Origin: Sphingobacteriaceae bacterium
Lineage (GTDB): Bacteria > Bacteroidota > Bacteroidia > B-17B0 > Aurantibacillaceae
DNA length: 16,649 nucleotides
Reading direction: 5' to 3'
NCBI GenBank assembly: GCA_025360355.1
Contig: JANYCL010000091.1
Location: forward strand, 1-16,649
Positions 7,702 to 15,172 of this stretch are shown here, piece by piece. Both the position numbers and the translations under genes were made by a program. Below the pieces are notes generated by a model, which saw only the letters and a program-made list of their open reading frames with translations, ran no database searches and was not told the origin of the DNA. Position 1 is the stretch's first letter; the number at the start of each line of letters is the position of its first letter.

Positions 7702-9102
7702 TTAGAATAAAAACCTGAATAGTAAAAACAAGCTGCCTGAAAGCAGCATTGTTACCGGAAGTGTAAGGATCCAGGCCAAAAGAATATTCCTGATCGTACT
7801 TTTCTGAAGATTTTTTAATCCCTTTTTTGCAACCATAGTACCTGCAATTCCTGATGATAATACATGTGTTGTTGAAACGGGTAATCCTTTTAAAGAAGAT
7901 AAACCAACCGTAACAGCTGCTACCAATTCTGCACTTGCCCCTTGTGCATAACTCATATGTTGTTTCCCTATTTTTTCACCAACTGTTTTCACAATTCGTT
8001 TCCAACCGATCATTGTTCCGAGTCCTAAAGACAAAGAAATAATTACGATAACCCACCTCGGCGCGTAATCGGTAATGTTCTTTAAACTTTTTACTGCGGT
8101 GGTCAAACGTTCGGCGTCATTTTTCGAAACAGGAAAATTTCCTTTATCTAATAATTTTTTACTTGAATTAGCAAGCAACAATACATTTTTTCGAACTAAA
8201 AATCTATCTGTTTTAGAGATCTCTGATATCTTGCTTTTGTTTTTTGTAACAAAGATCAGAGAATCACAATTATTAATTATCGCATCTCTAAGATTTAGAT
8301 CTGATGAATTCAATTTAGAAGCATCAGAATTCACAACTATATTTTTAATGTAAACCGCATCGTTATATGTACTCATGATATCATGATCTGATCGGAGTGC
8401 GAATTCTGCCGGTAAAATACCTATGAGAATTAACATGATCAAACCAACACCTTTTTGTCCGTCGTTGCTTCCGTGACCCAAACTCACCAGTGAACATGTT
8501 GTTATAAGAATGGCGCGAATCCATGTTGGTGGGACTTTACCCGGAATGGGTTCTTTATAAATGTATTCATTTCGCACTAATCGTTTAAAAACATACATGA
8601 TGCATATCGCAAATGCAAAACCGAATAGTGGTGAAAGTAAAAGTGAAATTCCGATCTCCTGCGCTTTTCCCCAATTCACCGCTGCGCCTTCTGTTCCAGG
8701 AATAAAATTATAAGCTAAACCAATCCCGATAATGGAACCGATCAATGAATGTGAACTTGATGCCGGTAAACCAATGTACCAGGTTCCGAAGTTCCAGATA
8801 ATAGCACTCAGTAATAAAGCAAATACCATTGCCATGCCATGTGCTAAACTTTGATCAACCAATAATTCAACGGGTAATAAATTCACAATACCCATTGCTA
8901 CAGCAATTCCGCCAATAAATACACCAATGAAATTCCACATTCCGCTCCATACTACAGCAACAGTGGGCCTTAATGTGTTTGTGTAAATAACAGTAGCAAC
9001 TGCGTTTGCAGTATCATGAAAGCCATTAATAAATTCGAAGAAACAGGCCATCAGTAAGCAGAAGACCAGCAAAAAAAATAATCCTATGCTTAAATCAAAC
9101 AT
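7702..9102 (-). CDS. PiT-family inorganic phosphate transporter
   Basis: This 466-residue inner-membrane protein of the PiT/PHO-4 family imports inorganic phosphate by cation coupling. The family's inverted repeat motifs are present: GFHDTANA (27-34) and GLPASSSHSLIGS (111-123) in the first half, GHGSNDGQK (209-217) near the middle and GLPVSTTHVLSSG (406-418) in the second half. Hydrophobic segments fill residues 1-235 and 349-466. Between them sits a hydrophilic, probably cytoplasmic, largely helical loop (about 237-347), in the usual place for the PiT central loop. The start ATG is at 9100-9102, three bases after the stop of the upstream response regulator, so the two are almost certainly co-transcribed and perhaps translationally coupled. 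The paralogue at 1-165 shows that the locus carries two such transporters. Confidence 0.95.
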   Translation of the reverse strand: MFDLSIGLFFLLVFCLLMACFFEFINGFHDTANAVATVIYTNTLRPTVAVVWSGMWNFIGVFIGGIAVAMGIVNLLPVELLVDQSLAHGMAMVFALLLSAIIWNFGTWYIGLPASSSHSLIGSIIGIGLAYNFIPGTEGAAVNWGKAQEIGISLLLSPLFGFAFAICIMYVFKRLVRNEYIYKEPIPGKVPPTWIRAILITTCSLVSLGHGSNDGQKGVGLIMLILIGILPAEFALRSDHDIMSTYNDAVYIKNIVVNSDASKLNSSDLNLRDAIINNCDSLIFVTKNKSKISEISKTDRFLVRKNVLLLANSSKKLLDKGNFPVSKNDAERLTTAVKSLKNITDYAPRWVIVIISLSLGLGTMIGWKRIVKTVGEKIGKQHMSYAQGASAELVAAVTVGLSSLKGLPVSTTHVLSSGIAGTMVAKKGLKNLQKSTIRNILLAWILTLPVTMLLSGSLFLLFRFLF

Positions 9103-9105
9103 GAT

Positions 9106-9771
9106 CTATGGAGTTTTCATGCAGTAACCCAAACCTCTATAAGTTTTAATAATATCATCGCCAAGTTCGCGACGGATATTCCTGATATGAATATCAATTG
9201 TGCGCTTAGAAGAAATGTCTTTGTTGTGCCAGATCTCTGTAGCAATCTCATCTTTTGAAAATATTTTATTCGGACTTGAAAACAGCAACGTCACCATCCT
9301 GAATTCCAATCTTGGCAACGAATAAGCGATGTTACCCACAATTATTTTGTATTGTTCTTGATCGATATACACATAACCATTTTTTGCAGGTTGTGCATCT
9401 GGTACCAGTCGTTTTAAAAAAGCCTTTATTTTAGATTCAAAGATCATGGAGTTGGCTGGTAACTCGACAAAATCATCAGCACCGGAATTAAAAGCACTGA
9501 TCTGAATAAAATCATCGGGCTTTGAAGAGCAGACCACAATGTAAGGCTGCTTTTTTAATGTTAATAGTTTAATTTCTTTGATCACCGTTATTGCATCTGT
9601 GTTATCTAATTCCAGATCCATGATCAGAACATCAAAAGTGTCACTGAGCAATGAACGTTCAAAGTCAATATAAGAATATACACCTGTAATTTTAATATTA
9701 AGTTTAGCCAAACTTTTTTTATAAAATTCGGAGTTGGAATTATTTACTGAATATATTAAAGCTGAATGCAA
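9106..9771 (-). CDS. Atypical OmpR/PhoB-type response regulator with degenerate receiver
   Basis: This 221-residue two-domain protein has a receiver (about 1-122) and a winged-helix DNA-binding domain (about 131-221). In the receiver the phospho-acceptor position D52 is kept (VLIMD), but the acidic pair after the first strand is replaced by asparagines (N10, N11) and the conserved lysine before proline is L104 (FVELP). Normal phosphorylation is therefore doubtful. The DNA-binding half looks intact, with RLEFRMVTLL and the recognition helix region RTIDIHIRNIRREL (190-203). That helix differs little from the PhoB homologue at 15173-15856, so the two may bind similar sites. The start is TTG at 9769-9771; no in-frame ATG lies nearby upstream and the first strand follows at once. 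A strong terminator ends 20 bases upstream. It is co-transcribed with PiT. Confidence 0.88.
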   Translation of the reverse strand: MHSALIYSVNNSNSEFYKKSLAKLNIKITGVYSYIDFERSLLSDTFDVLIMDLELDNTDAITVIKEIKLLTLKKQPYIVVCSSKPDDFIQISAFNSGADDFVELPANSMIFESKIKAFLKRLVPDAQPAKNGYVYIDQEQYKIIVGNIAYSLPRLEFRMVTLLFSSPNKIFSKDEIATEIWHNKDISSKRTIDIHIRNIRRELGDDIIKTYRGLGYCMKTP

Positions 9772-9791
9772 TGATTATTTTTAGAAGGGGT

Positions 9792-9826
9792 AAAAAAAAG
9801 CCTGTTTAATTACAAACAGGCTTTTT
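9792..9826 (-). terminator. Strong rho-independent terminator after the T9SS-exported protein gene
   Basis: A perfect 13-bp stem (9795-9807 with 9814-9826) encloses a 6-base loop. On the minus strand eight T residues follow (9799-9792). It ends the transcript of the gene at 9841-11499, whose stop is 14 bases before the stem. Because the arms themselves begin with A runs it would also work on the plus strand, but no plus-strand gene reaches it. It leaves only 20 bases before the TTG start of the next gene. Confidence 0.88.
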
Positions 9827-9840
9827 AATTGAATGAATGA

Positions 9841-11499
9841 TTATTTGTTAACCACCAATTTGATAGTTTCATTCTTAGTTCCAAACTGCATTTTTACAAA
9901 ATAAATACCGCTTGATAAAGCTGTAGTATTAAGAGGCAAGCTATTTGAACCTTCAGAGATCATATACTGATGATAAGGCGCAGATACTAATTGACCTGTT
10001 ACAGAATAGATCTGAACATTGATCGGGAAAGAAAGCTGTGCATTAATAAATAATTCAGTTGAGTTTGCTGTAGGGTTTGGATATAAACCTGAAGAAGTTA
10101 TCGAAGTATTAACATCATTAATTCCTAAAATACCACCCGGAGTAAATGCCGTATTGCTGAATGAAGCACCCGAAGTTGCTGCCGTGTTTGTACAAGCCGG
10201 ACGATAATCACCTGTTAAATAGTTATAAGGATTAACTAAGAATGGAACAGCAGTTGATGTAGTTAAAGAAGAATCATTCCCACTTACGGCAAACCATGTT
10301 GTAATTGGGAAAGTACTTAATGAAACTGTTTCACAAGTTTTTGGAGTTAAACCTGTTGTCCAAACAACTTCATTATGTTGATAATTCAAGCTTCCGGCAA
10401 TTGCATTGTTTTCAGCAAGAGTTCCATCAATCATAACACCAGTTTTATAATCCATTAAAAGACAGTTGAAAACACCTATTTGAGTGTTTCTTCTAAGATG
10501 TGAATTACGACGGTAACCTGAAGCAATTACAGTAGCATTATTACCACGGTAAGGTCCGACACCGGTTACATTTGAGAAAACGCATTTTGTTATTGGGGTA
10601 GCGGCCGATCCTGTAGGGTCGTTATCTGATTCAAACAATTCTGAAGTTGAAATTGTAGGATTATCTGCAATGGCCGGGTCACGAACGCACAATGCAAATT
10701 GCACCCATCCGCTAAATCCGTTATCAGTATCTAAGTCATCATCTAATCCTCTATATGCAACTAAATGTTTACAATTTACGTTTCCACCAAACCATTCGAA
10801 TGAATCGTCGTTAGAAAAAGAAACCTGAATGTAATCAATGGTTGTGCCTGCACCAACTGCACCAAAAGTTAAACCATTGATCTCTTTATTTGGAGCATAA
10901 ACATAACCCGGATATTCAATACGGCAATATTGCATGCTTCCTGAGTTATCATTTGGATTTGGAGAAGCTCCTCCACCATATTGTGTATCCGGAATCGGAG
11001 CAATACCTTCAATATTATTAATGCCCATTGTATTATTTGTTGCAGCTAATCCCATTAAGATCACTCCACCCCAGTCACCTGTAGTTCTTGAACCAGCCGG
11101 TTGATCTGATGTAAATACGATAGGTTGATTAACTGTTCCATTAGCGATTAATTTAGAACCAGTAGTTATAAATAATCCTGAACCAACAACAGCCTTACTT
11201 CCTAAAACAATAGTGCCGGGCTGAATAGTTAAAGTAGAATTTGCTTTAACATAAATTTGTCCCTGTAATAAATAAACATTTCCTGAAGTCCAAAGCGTGT
11301 TGCTTGTAATGTTACTGGTGATGGTTACGGTAGGAGCGGGATAAACGTGATTTTGAGGATCCCATTCCGTCCAAGTGTTTGTCCACATTGCCGCAGTGCA
11401 ATCAAATGCGCCTTTGTAGGTTACTGGTGTCCAGAAGGCCTGAGCCATTCCGTAATTTAGCGATAACGCTAACATAATTGTAGTAAAGATTTTTTTCAT
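9841..11499 (-). CDS. T9SS-exported surface/secreted protein with beta-helix-like body and type A sorting domain
   Basis: This 552-residue exported protein of unknown exact function has a signal peptide (1-20, ending YGMAQ). Residues about 75-160 resemble parallel beta-helix repeats (GQIYVKANSTLTIQPGTIVL, then PIVFTSDQP and GDWGGVILMG). An acidic patch GLDDDLDTDNGF (251-262) could bind calcium or another cation. The last 80 or so residues (about 470-552) form a T9SS type A sorting domain, starting LYPNPT and ending GIYFVKMQ...IKLVVNK, so the protein crosses the outer membrane by type IX secretion and is released or anchored on the cell surface. The gene has its own Bacteroidota-type promoter and a strong terminator. 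No enzyme family is recognised. The nearby TonB receptor suggests the two may act together on an extracellular phosphorus source, which is inference. Confidence 0.88.
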   Translation of the reverse strand: MKKIFTTIMLALSLNYGMAQAFWTPVTYKGAFDCTAAMWTNTWTEWDPQNHVYPAPTVTITSNITSNTLWTSGNVYLLQGQIYVKANSTLTIQPGTIVLGSKAVVGSGLFITTGSKLIANGTVNQPIVFTSDQPAGSRTTGDWGGVILMGLAATNNTMGINNIEGIAPIPDTQYGGGASPNPNDNSGSMQYCRIEYPGYVYAPNKEINGLTFGAVGAGTTIDYIQVSFSNDDSFEWFGGNVNCKHLVAYRGLDDDLDTDNGFSGWVQFALCVRDPAIADNPTISTSELFESDNDPTGSAATPITKCVFSNVTGVGPYRGNNATVIASGYRRNSHLRRNTQIGVFNCLLMDYKTGVMIDGTLAENNAIAGSLNYQHNEVVWTTGLTPKTCETVSLSTFPITTWFAVSGNDSSLTTSTAVPFLVNPYNYLTGDYRPACTNTAATSGASFSNTAFTPGGILGINDVNTSITSSGLYPNPTANSTELFINAQLSFPINVQIYSVTGQLVSAPYHQYMISEGSNSLPLNTTALSSGIYFVKMQFGTKNETIKLVVNK

Positions 11500-11519
11500 A
11501 GTTTTAAAATTTTATGGAG

Positions 11520-11549
11520 CAAAGTAACCTCCGCAGGTTTACATTACAA
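11520..11549 (-). promoter_or_regulatory. Housekeeping-type Bacteroidota promoter for the T9SS protein gene
   Basis: On the minus strand TTG (11547-11549) is followed after exactly 19 bases by TTACTTTG (11520-11527), one mismatch from the -7 consensus TAnnTTTG. The ATG is 20 bases further on. No good paired TTAACAT repeat is seen here. The gap 11500-11724 also holds the promoter region of the divergent small gene and nothing else I can identify. Confidence 0.5.
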
Positions 11550-11724
11550 TTAAATAGGCGTTAGCAAATAATTATACTTAGATTAAGGGAACATTACCGA
11601 AAAACAAAATTGGGTTAACTAATAATTGTATTTTGTTTTAAATGAACCGCTATCATAATGTTTAATTAACCAAATCTTTACAATTAATATATAATTAAAT
11701 TAACATATTTGCACAAATAAATTT

Positions 11725-12126
11725 ATGGCTCTAAGTATTAAAGATCTAATTCAAAAAAATAAAAATGCTCACAAACAACATTTTTATATTGAATCAGTTT
11801 ATTTGTCATACAATCTTCTGAGTAAAGTTTTACGGCAAGTATTAATAGAAGAAAAACTTTCAGGAGCTACAAACAAAGCAAAGCTATCAGAATACATAAA
11901 AACCATAAAAGCACATTATGTCGCCTCTCCGGCATTTAATAGAAAAGTTAAAAGATCGGTTTTTAAAACCATAAGTGATTTTAACAGCGACTTTAAAACC
12001 GTAAATAAAGAATTGAAGTATCAGTATCCGGAATTAAAACTGAAATCAACTTCCCAAAAAGGAATTAACGCATTAGTGTTGTTGCATACCTCCATAATAA
12101 AACTTAAGTCGAACAAGAATAATTAA
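11725..12126 (+). CDS. Small helical protein of unknown function
   Basis: This 133-residue protein is not recognised. It is lysine-rich (basic), without signal peptide or membrane segment, and looks almost wholly helical. The segment HFYIESVYLSYNLLSKVLR (19-37) has an amphipathic pattern, and the C-terminal half ends in a polar, lysine- and asparagine-rich tail. The general look recalls small helical-bundle proteins such as HEPN-type domains, but I see no convincing catalytic motif, so this is only a thought. The ATG at 11725 fits an AT-rich leader with CATATTTG (11704-11711) as a possible -7 element. The gene is divergent from the T9SS protein gene and convergent with the TonB receptor; its TAA overlaps the receptor's stop in a shared TTAA. 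Its base composition resembles its neighbours. Confidence 0.75.
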   Translation: MALSIKDLIQKNKNAHKQHFYIESVYLSYNLLSKVLRQVLIEEKLSGATNKAKLSEYIKTIKAHYVASPAFNRKVKRSVFKTISDFNSDFKTVNKELKYQYPELKLKSTSQKGINALVLLHTSIIKLKSNKNN

Positions 12127-15017
12127 AATTTGTAACTTAAAGAGAGGGAATAAACAGTTCCGTATCTGGTGATCCAAACCACATCATCTACAGATTTGCT
12201 GTAATTAATGTTTTTGTCTTTGTTATTATAAAAATACTGCAACTGTTTTTTTGCCAGAGCATCTTTAATTGTAAAGCGAACCTCTAGTTTATTTTTCAAA
12301 AAACTTTTGGTGGCCTGCAGATCCAAAACAGTTCTTCCGGCTTCCCATAGATCAGGAGTCACATCATTACCAACAATGTAAATACGCGATCCAAAACGAT
12401 TAACCAAAGCGCTAAAACTAAAATTATTTATATTATCTGCGTAAGTAATACCTGCATTAAATAAATAAGGCGATTGTCCTTGCATTGGCCTTGTAGCTTT
12501 TATAGTATCTGTACCAACATCAACTTTCGATCTTATATATGCATAATTTGTGAACAAAGTTAAATTGTTGAGTATCTTACCTAAAACAGAAGAATCATTT
12601 TTCATAAATGTTCCTAAAATAATTCTATACTCTAATTCAATTCCAAAATTTTGAGCGCGCTTCGTGTTTACATAAGAAACTTCTTTTAAATTTCCGGCTT
12701 TTTGTTCAATAGGATTCAAAAAGTTTTTATAAAAACCGCTTACTGATGCCATTTGTCCGCGTCCTGGATAAATTTCATAGCGCAGATCATAGTTATCTAT
12801 AGTTGCTCTTTTCAAAGTATCGTTACCGGAAAACTGATACTCCGTATTAAAATCCCAAAAAGCGAACGGAGCTAACTCTCTAAATTCAGGCCGGTTTAAA
12901 GTACGCGAGTAACTTAAACGAATATTTTGTTTGTCGGTAGGCGAGAAAATTAAATTTACAGATGGTAAAATGTCAAGTACAGTGGTATCTTTTCTAGTTT
13001 GTTTTTGCGAGACAAAATAATCTGCGTTGTTAGTTGTAAGTATCTGTTGGTAATTTTCGAGCCTTGCACCAACTACACCTCTGAACCATGATTTAAATTT
13101 TACATCAAACATTAAATAAGCAGCCTTTAAAGTTGACGAGGCAGAATAAGGATCGCGTGGCTGTGTACCATCTTTAATTTTAAATCCGCCAACTCCATTC
13201 CCAAAAACATCATTATACAATAAGCCCATATTCTGACTGGTGTAAGTTTGATTATCGGGAAGATAAAGCAAACTATCCTGAAACTTAACTGTTCCAACAT
13301 TGTATTTTGTATAAGCTAACTGACGAAGATCAAAGGTTCTTCTTCGCTCCTGAATTAATCCGCCTAATTTAATTTCAAATTTCAAATTTTCAGTTACTTT
13401 AAACGGACGTGATACATCGACTTTAAAACTTCGAATATCTTCTTTTAATTTCGACCACAACATACTACCGCCATACGCAGGACCAGTACTTGTCACTGCC
13501 ATTTGAGTTTGATACATGGTGTCTGTTGCATTGGGATTTAGCGGATCGTAAATATGATCAAGTTTTGCAGAGAGCTGGCGTCTTAAATTTGGCACATCAC
13601 GTTGAACATTACTAAAAGCACCCACCCAATTTATTTTAATTTTAGCTTTCGGAATATAATGGTCGCCGATTAATTGCGATGAAGAAATTTTATTTTGCGT
13701 GAACCACATTGCGTATGATCTCACAAGTGTTGGATCAGGATCGGTTGGCAATACGGAACCGGTTCGGTAAATGGTACGGTCGTCGGAATTAATACTGTAT
13801 AAATTTTTTGAACTGATAGAATGGTTTTCGTTTATTTTACATGAGAGGTTTAATAGAGCTCCAAATAAAACCTGAGTAGAATAAGTCTTGTCAAGATAAT
13901 CATTTGCCAATGTAGAAACCTTCTGAAGAGCATTGTCGTATGACCGACGGATCGTTGTTAAAAAATTATTTGTTTTGTTATAAGAGACGGATGCCAGCAC
14001 ACCAAAAAAATCGCGCTCTTTTAATTTAAAATTATATCCTGCAGTAAGTTGGTAAGATTGATTCGGAGAAAACTTTTTACTGTATAAACTCCAGTCACTC
14101 ACCGGCACTTGTTGTGCAAGCTGTGCACGCTTGTGATCGTTAAGTGGAAAATTTAAATAATCCGGAATTTGACTCGGCATAGCTCGGGTTCCGTCATCTA
14201 AACCTATCCAATCTTTTTTACCGCCTTTATAATATAATTGTTCTTTTCCTGTTGTTGTGGAGTTATAACCTCCGCTTGCCGAAATCGAGATAAAATTTTT
14301 ATCAGGAATGCTTTTTGTTGTGATATCTATAATTCCTCCTGCAAATTCTCCCGGCAGATCTGGACGAGCAGTTTTAATGATCATTAAATTATCCAGCATG
14401 TTCGAAGGGAAAATGTCGAATGAAAATGCTTTACGGTCGCTTTCAGTACTTGGCAACGGAGCGCCATTTAAATAAGCGGCATTATAACGGTCGTTAAGCC
14501 CCCGTATGATTGCAAATTTATTGTCCTGAATACTTGCACCGCTTACACGTTTTAAAACATCACTTGTATTTTTGTCCGGCGTACGCTTAATGGTTTCGGC
14601 CGAGATACCATCACTTACACTAATATTATTCTTCTGCATTAAGGTAAGTGCGGCATTATTTTCCTTTATCATTTCAACTACGATCACAACTTCTGAAAAT
14701 GTTGTTGATGAAGAAGGCTCAAGCTGTACATTAATATTAGTAACCTCATTTGCTTTTATTTCTATATCAGTAAATTTTTTAGAATCGTAAGAAATATAAC
14801 TTACGATAAGACTTATTTTCCCGGCAGGAATATTATTTAATGAAAAATTTCCATCAAAATCCGCGCTAGCCCCTTTTGTTGTGCCTTCAATTACTGCCGT
14901 TGCACCGGGTAATGTTTCGCCTGTTTTCGCGTCAATTATTTTTCCGGTGATCTTCCCTGTTTGAGAAAAACCGTAAAATGTGCAACAAAGAAAGAGAGCA
15001 GATAAAAACTTGGACAT
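12123..15017 (-). CDS. TonB-dependent outer-membrane receptor with N-terminal carboxypeptidase-regulatory-like domain
   Basis: This 964-residue receptor starts at the ATG at 15015-15017. The reading frame is open to a TTG 12 codons upstream, but the ATG begins a clean signal peptide (MSKFLSALFLCCTFYGFSQ). Next comes a carboxypeptidase-regulatory-like beta-sandwich (about 20-105: GKITGKIIDAKTGETLPGA), then the plug (about 135-245), with RGLNDRYNAAYLNGAPLPST, DRKAFSFDIFP and LPGEFAGGIIDITTKS, then the 22-strand barrel ending in YKF. No SusD partner is adjacent, so it is not a typical SusC glycan system. Substrate is unknown. Pho-box-like repeats in front of it and the divergent PhoB-like gene suggest that it imports a phosphorus compound, or an associated cation, under phosphate limitation. 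It needs TonB-ExbB-ExbD, which are not in the window. Confidence 0.94.
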   Translation of the reverse strand: MSKFLSALFLCCTFYGFSQTGKITGKIIDAKTGETLPGATAVIEGTTKGASADFDGNFSLNNIPAGKISLIVSYISYDSKKFTDIEIKANEVTNINVQLEPSSSTTFSEVVIVVEMIKENNAALTLMQKNNISVSDGISAETIKRTPDKNTSDVLKRVSGASIQDNKFAIIRGLNDRYNAAYLNGAPLPSTESDRKAFSFDIFPSNMLDNLMIIKTARPDLPGEFAGGIIDITTKSIPDKNFISISASGGYNSTTTGKEQLYYKGGKKDWIGLDDGTRAMPSQIPDYLNFPLNDHKRAQLAQQVPVSDWSLYSKKFSPNQSYQLTAGYNFKLKERDFFGVLASVSYNKTNNFLTTIRRSYDNALQKVSTLANDYLDKTYSTQVLFGALLNLSCKINENHSISSKNLYSINSDDRTIYRTGSVLPTDPDPTLVRSYAMWFTQNKISSSQLIGDHYIPKAKIKINWVGAFSNVQRDVPNLRRQLSAKLDHIYDPLNPNATDTMYQTQMAVTSTGPAYGGSMLWSKLKEDIRSFKVDVSRPFKVTENLKFEIKLGGLIQERRRTFDLRQLAYTKYNVGTVKFQDSLLYLPDNQTYTSQNMGLLYNDVFGNGVGGFKIKDGTQPRDPYSASSTLKAAYLMFDVKFKSWFRGVVGARLENYQQILTTNNADYFVSQKQTRKDTTVLDILPSVNLIFSPTDKQNIRLSYSRTLNRPEFRELAPFAFWDFNTEYQFSGNDTLKRATIDNYDLRYEIYPGRGQMASVSGFYKNFLNPIEQKAGNLKEVSYVNTKRAQNFGIELEYRIILGTFMKNDSSVLGKILNNLTLFTNYAYIRSKVDVGTDTIKATRPMQGQSPYLFNAGITYADNINNFSFSALVNRFGSRIYIVGNDVTPDLWEAGRTVLDLQATKSFLKNKLEVRFTIKDALAKKQLQYFYNNKDKNINYSKSVDDVVWITRYGTVYSLSLSYKF

Positions 15018-15036
15018 ATACCTATTAATTAATTCA

Positions 15037-15092
15037 CAAAAGACGATGTTCAATTTAAGTTTATCATAATTTTAATGTTACGGGAAAGTTAA
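15037..15092 (-). promoter_or_regulatory. Putative Pho-box promoter of the TonB-dependent receptor
   Basis: On the minus strand TTAACTT (15086-15092) and GTAACAT (15075-15081) are 11 bp apart start to start, each one mismatch from TTAACAT. A -7-like element GTCTTTTG lies at 15037-15044, 30 bases downstream, the same spacing as in front of porin A. The match of the -7 element to consensus is only partial. Confidence 0.42.
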
Positions 15093-15118
15093 ATGTACGG
15101 CGCCCTTGTTACTATTAT

Positions 15119-15152
15119 TTAAAGTTAATTTAACATGCACACTTAATATTTG
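15119..15152 (+). promoter_or_regulatory. Putative Pho-box-like promoter of the PhoB-like regulator (weaker)
   Basis: On the plus strand TTAAAGT (15119-15125, two mismatches) and TTAACAT (15130-15136, exact) are 11 bp apart start to start. AATATTTG at 15145-15152 is a fair -7 element, 8 bases downstream, which is one 11-bp turn less than in front of porin B. The ATG is 20 bases further on. This would fit autoregulation, as is known for phoB in other bacteria. The first repeat is weak. Confidence 0.35.
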
Positions 15153-15172
15153 ATATACTTTAGTCATCAATT

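Noticed and set aside
11666..11711. A Pho-box promoter for the small plus-strand gene
   Set aside because: Each repeat has two mismatches in a very AT-rich stretch, where such words are expected by chance.
12123..15017. A SusC/SusD-type glycan uptake pair
   Set aside because: The receptor has the N-terminal domain common to many Bacteroidota receptors, but no SusD-like lipoprotein or carbohydrate enzyme lies beside it.
15018..15053. Extension of the TonB receptor by 12 residues to a TTG start
   Set aside because: The internal ATG at 15015-15017 starts a textbook signal peptide, and the extra residues would put polar sequence ahead of it. The proposed -7 element (15037-15044) would also fall inside the longer coding region.
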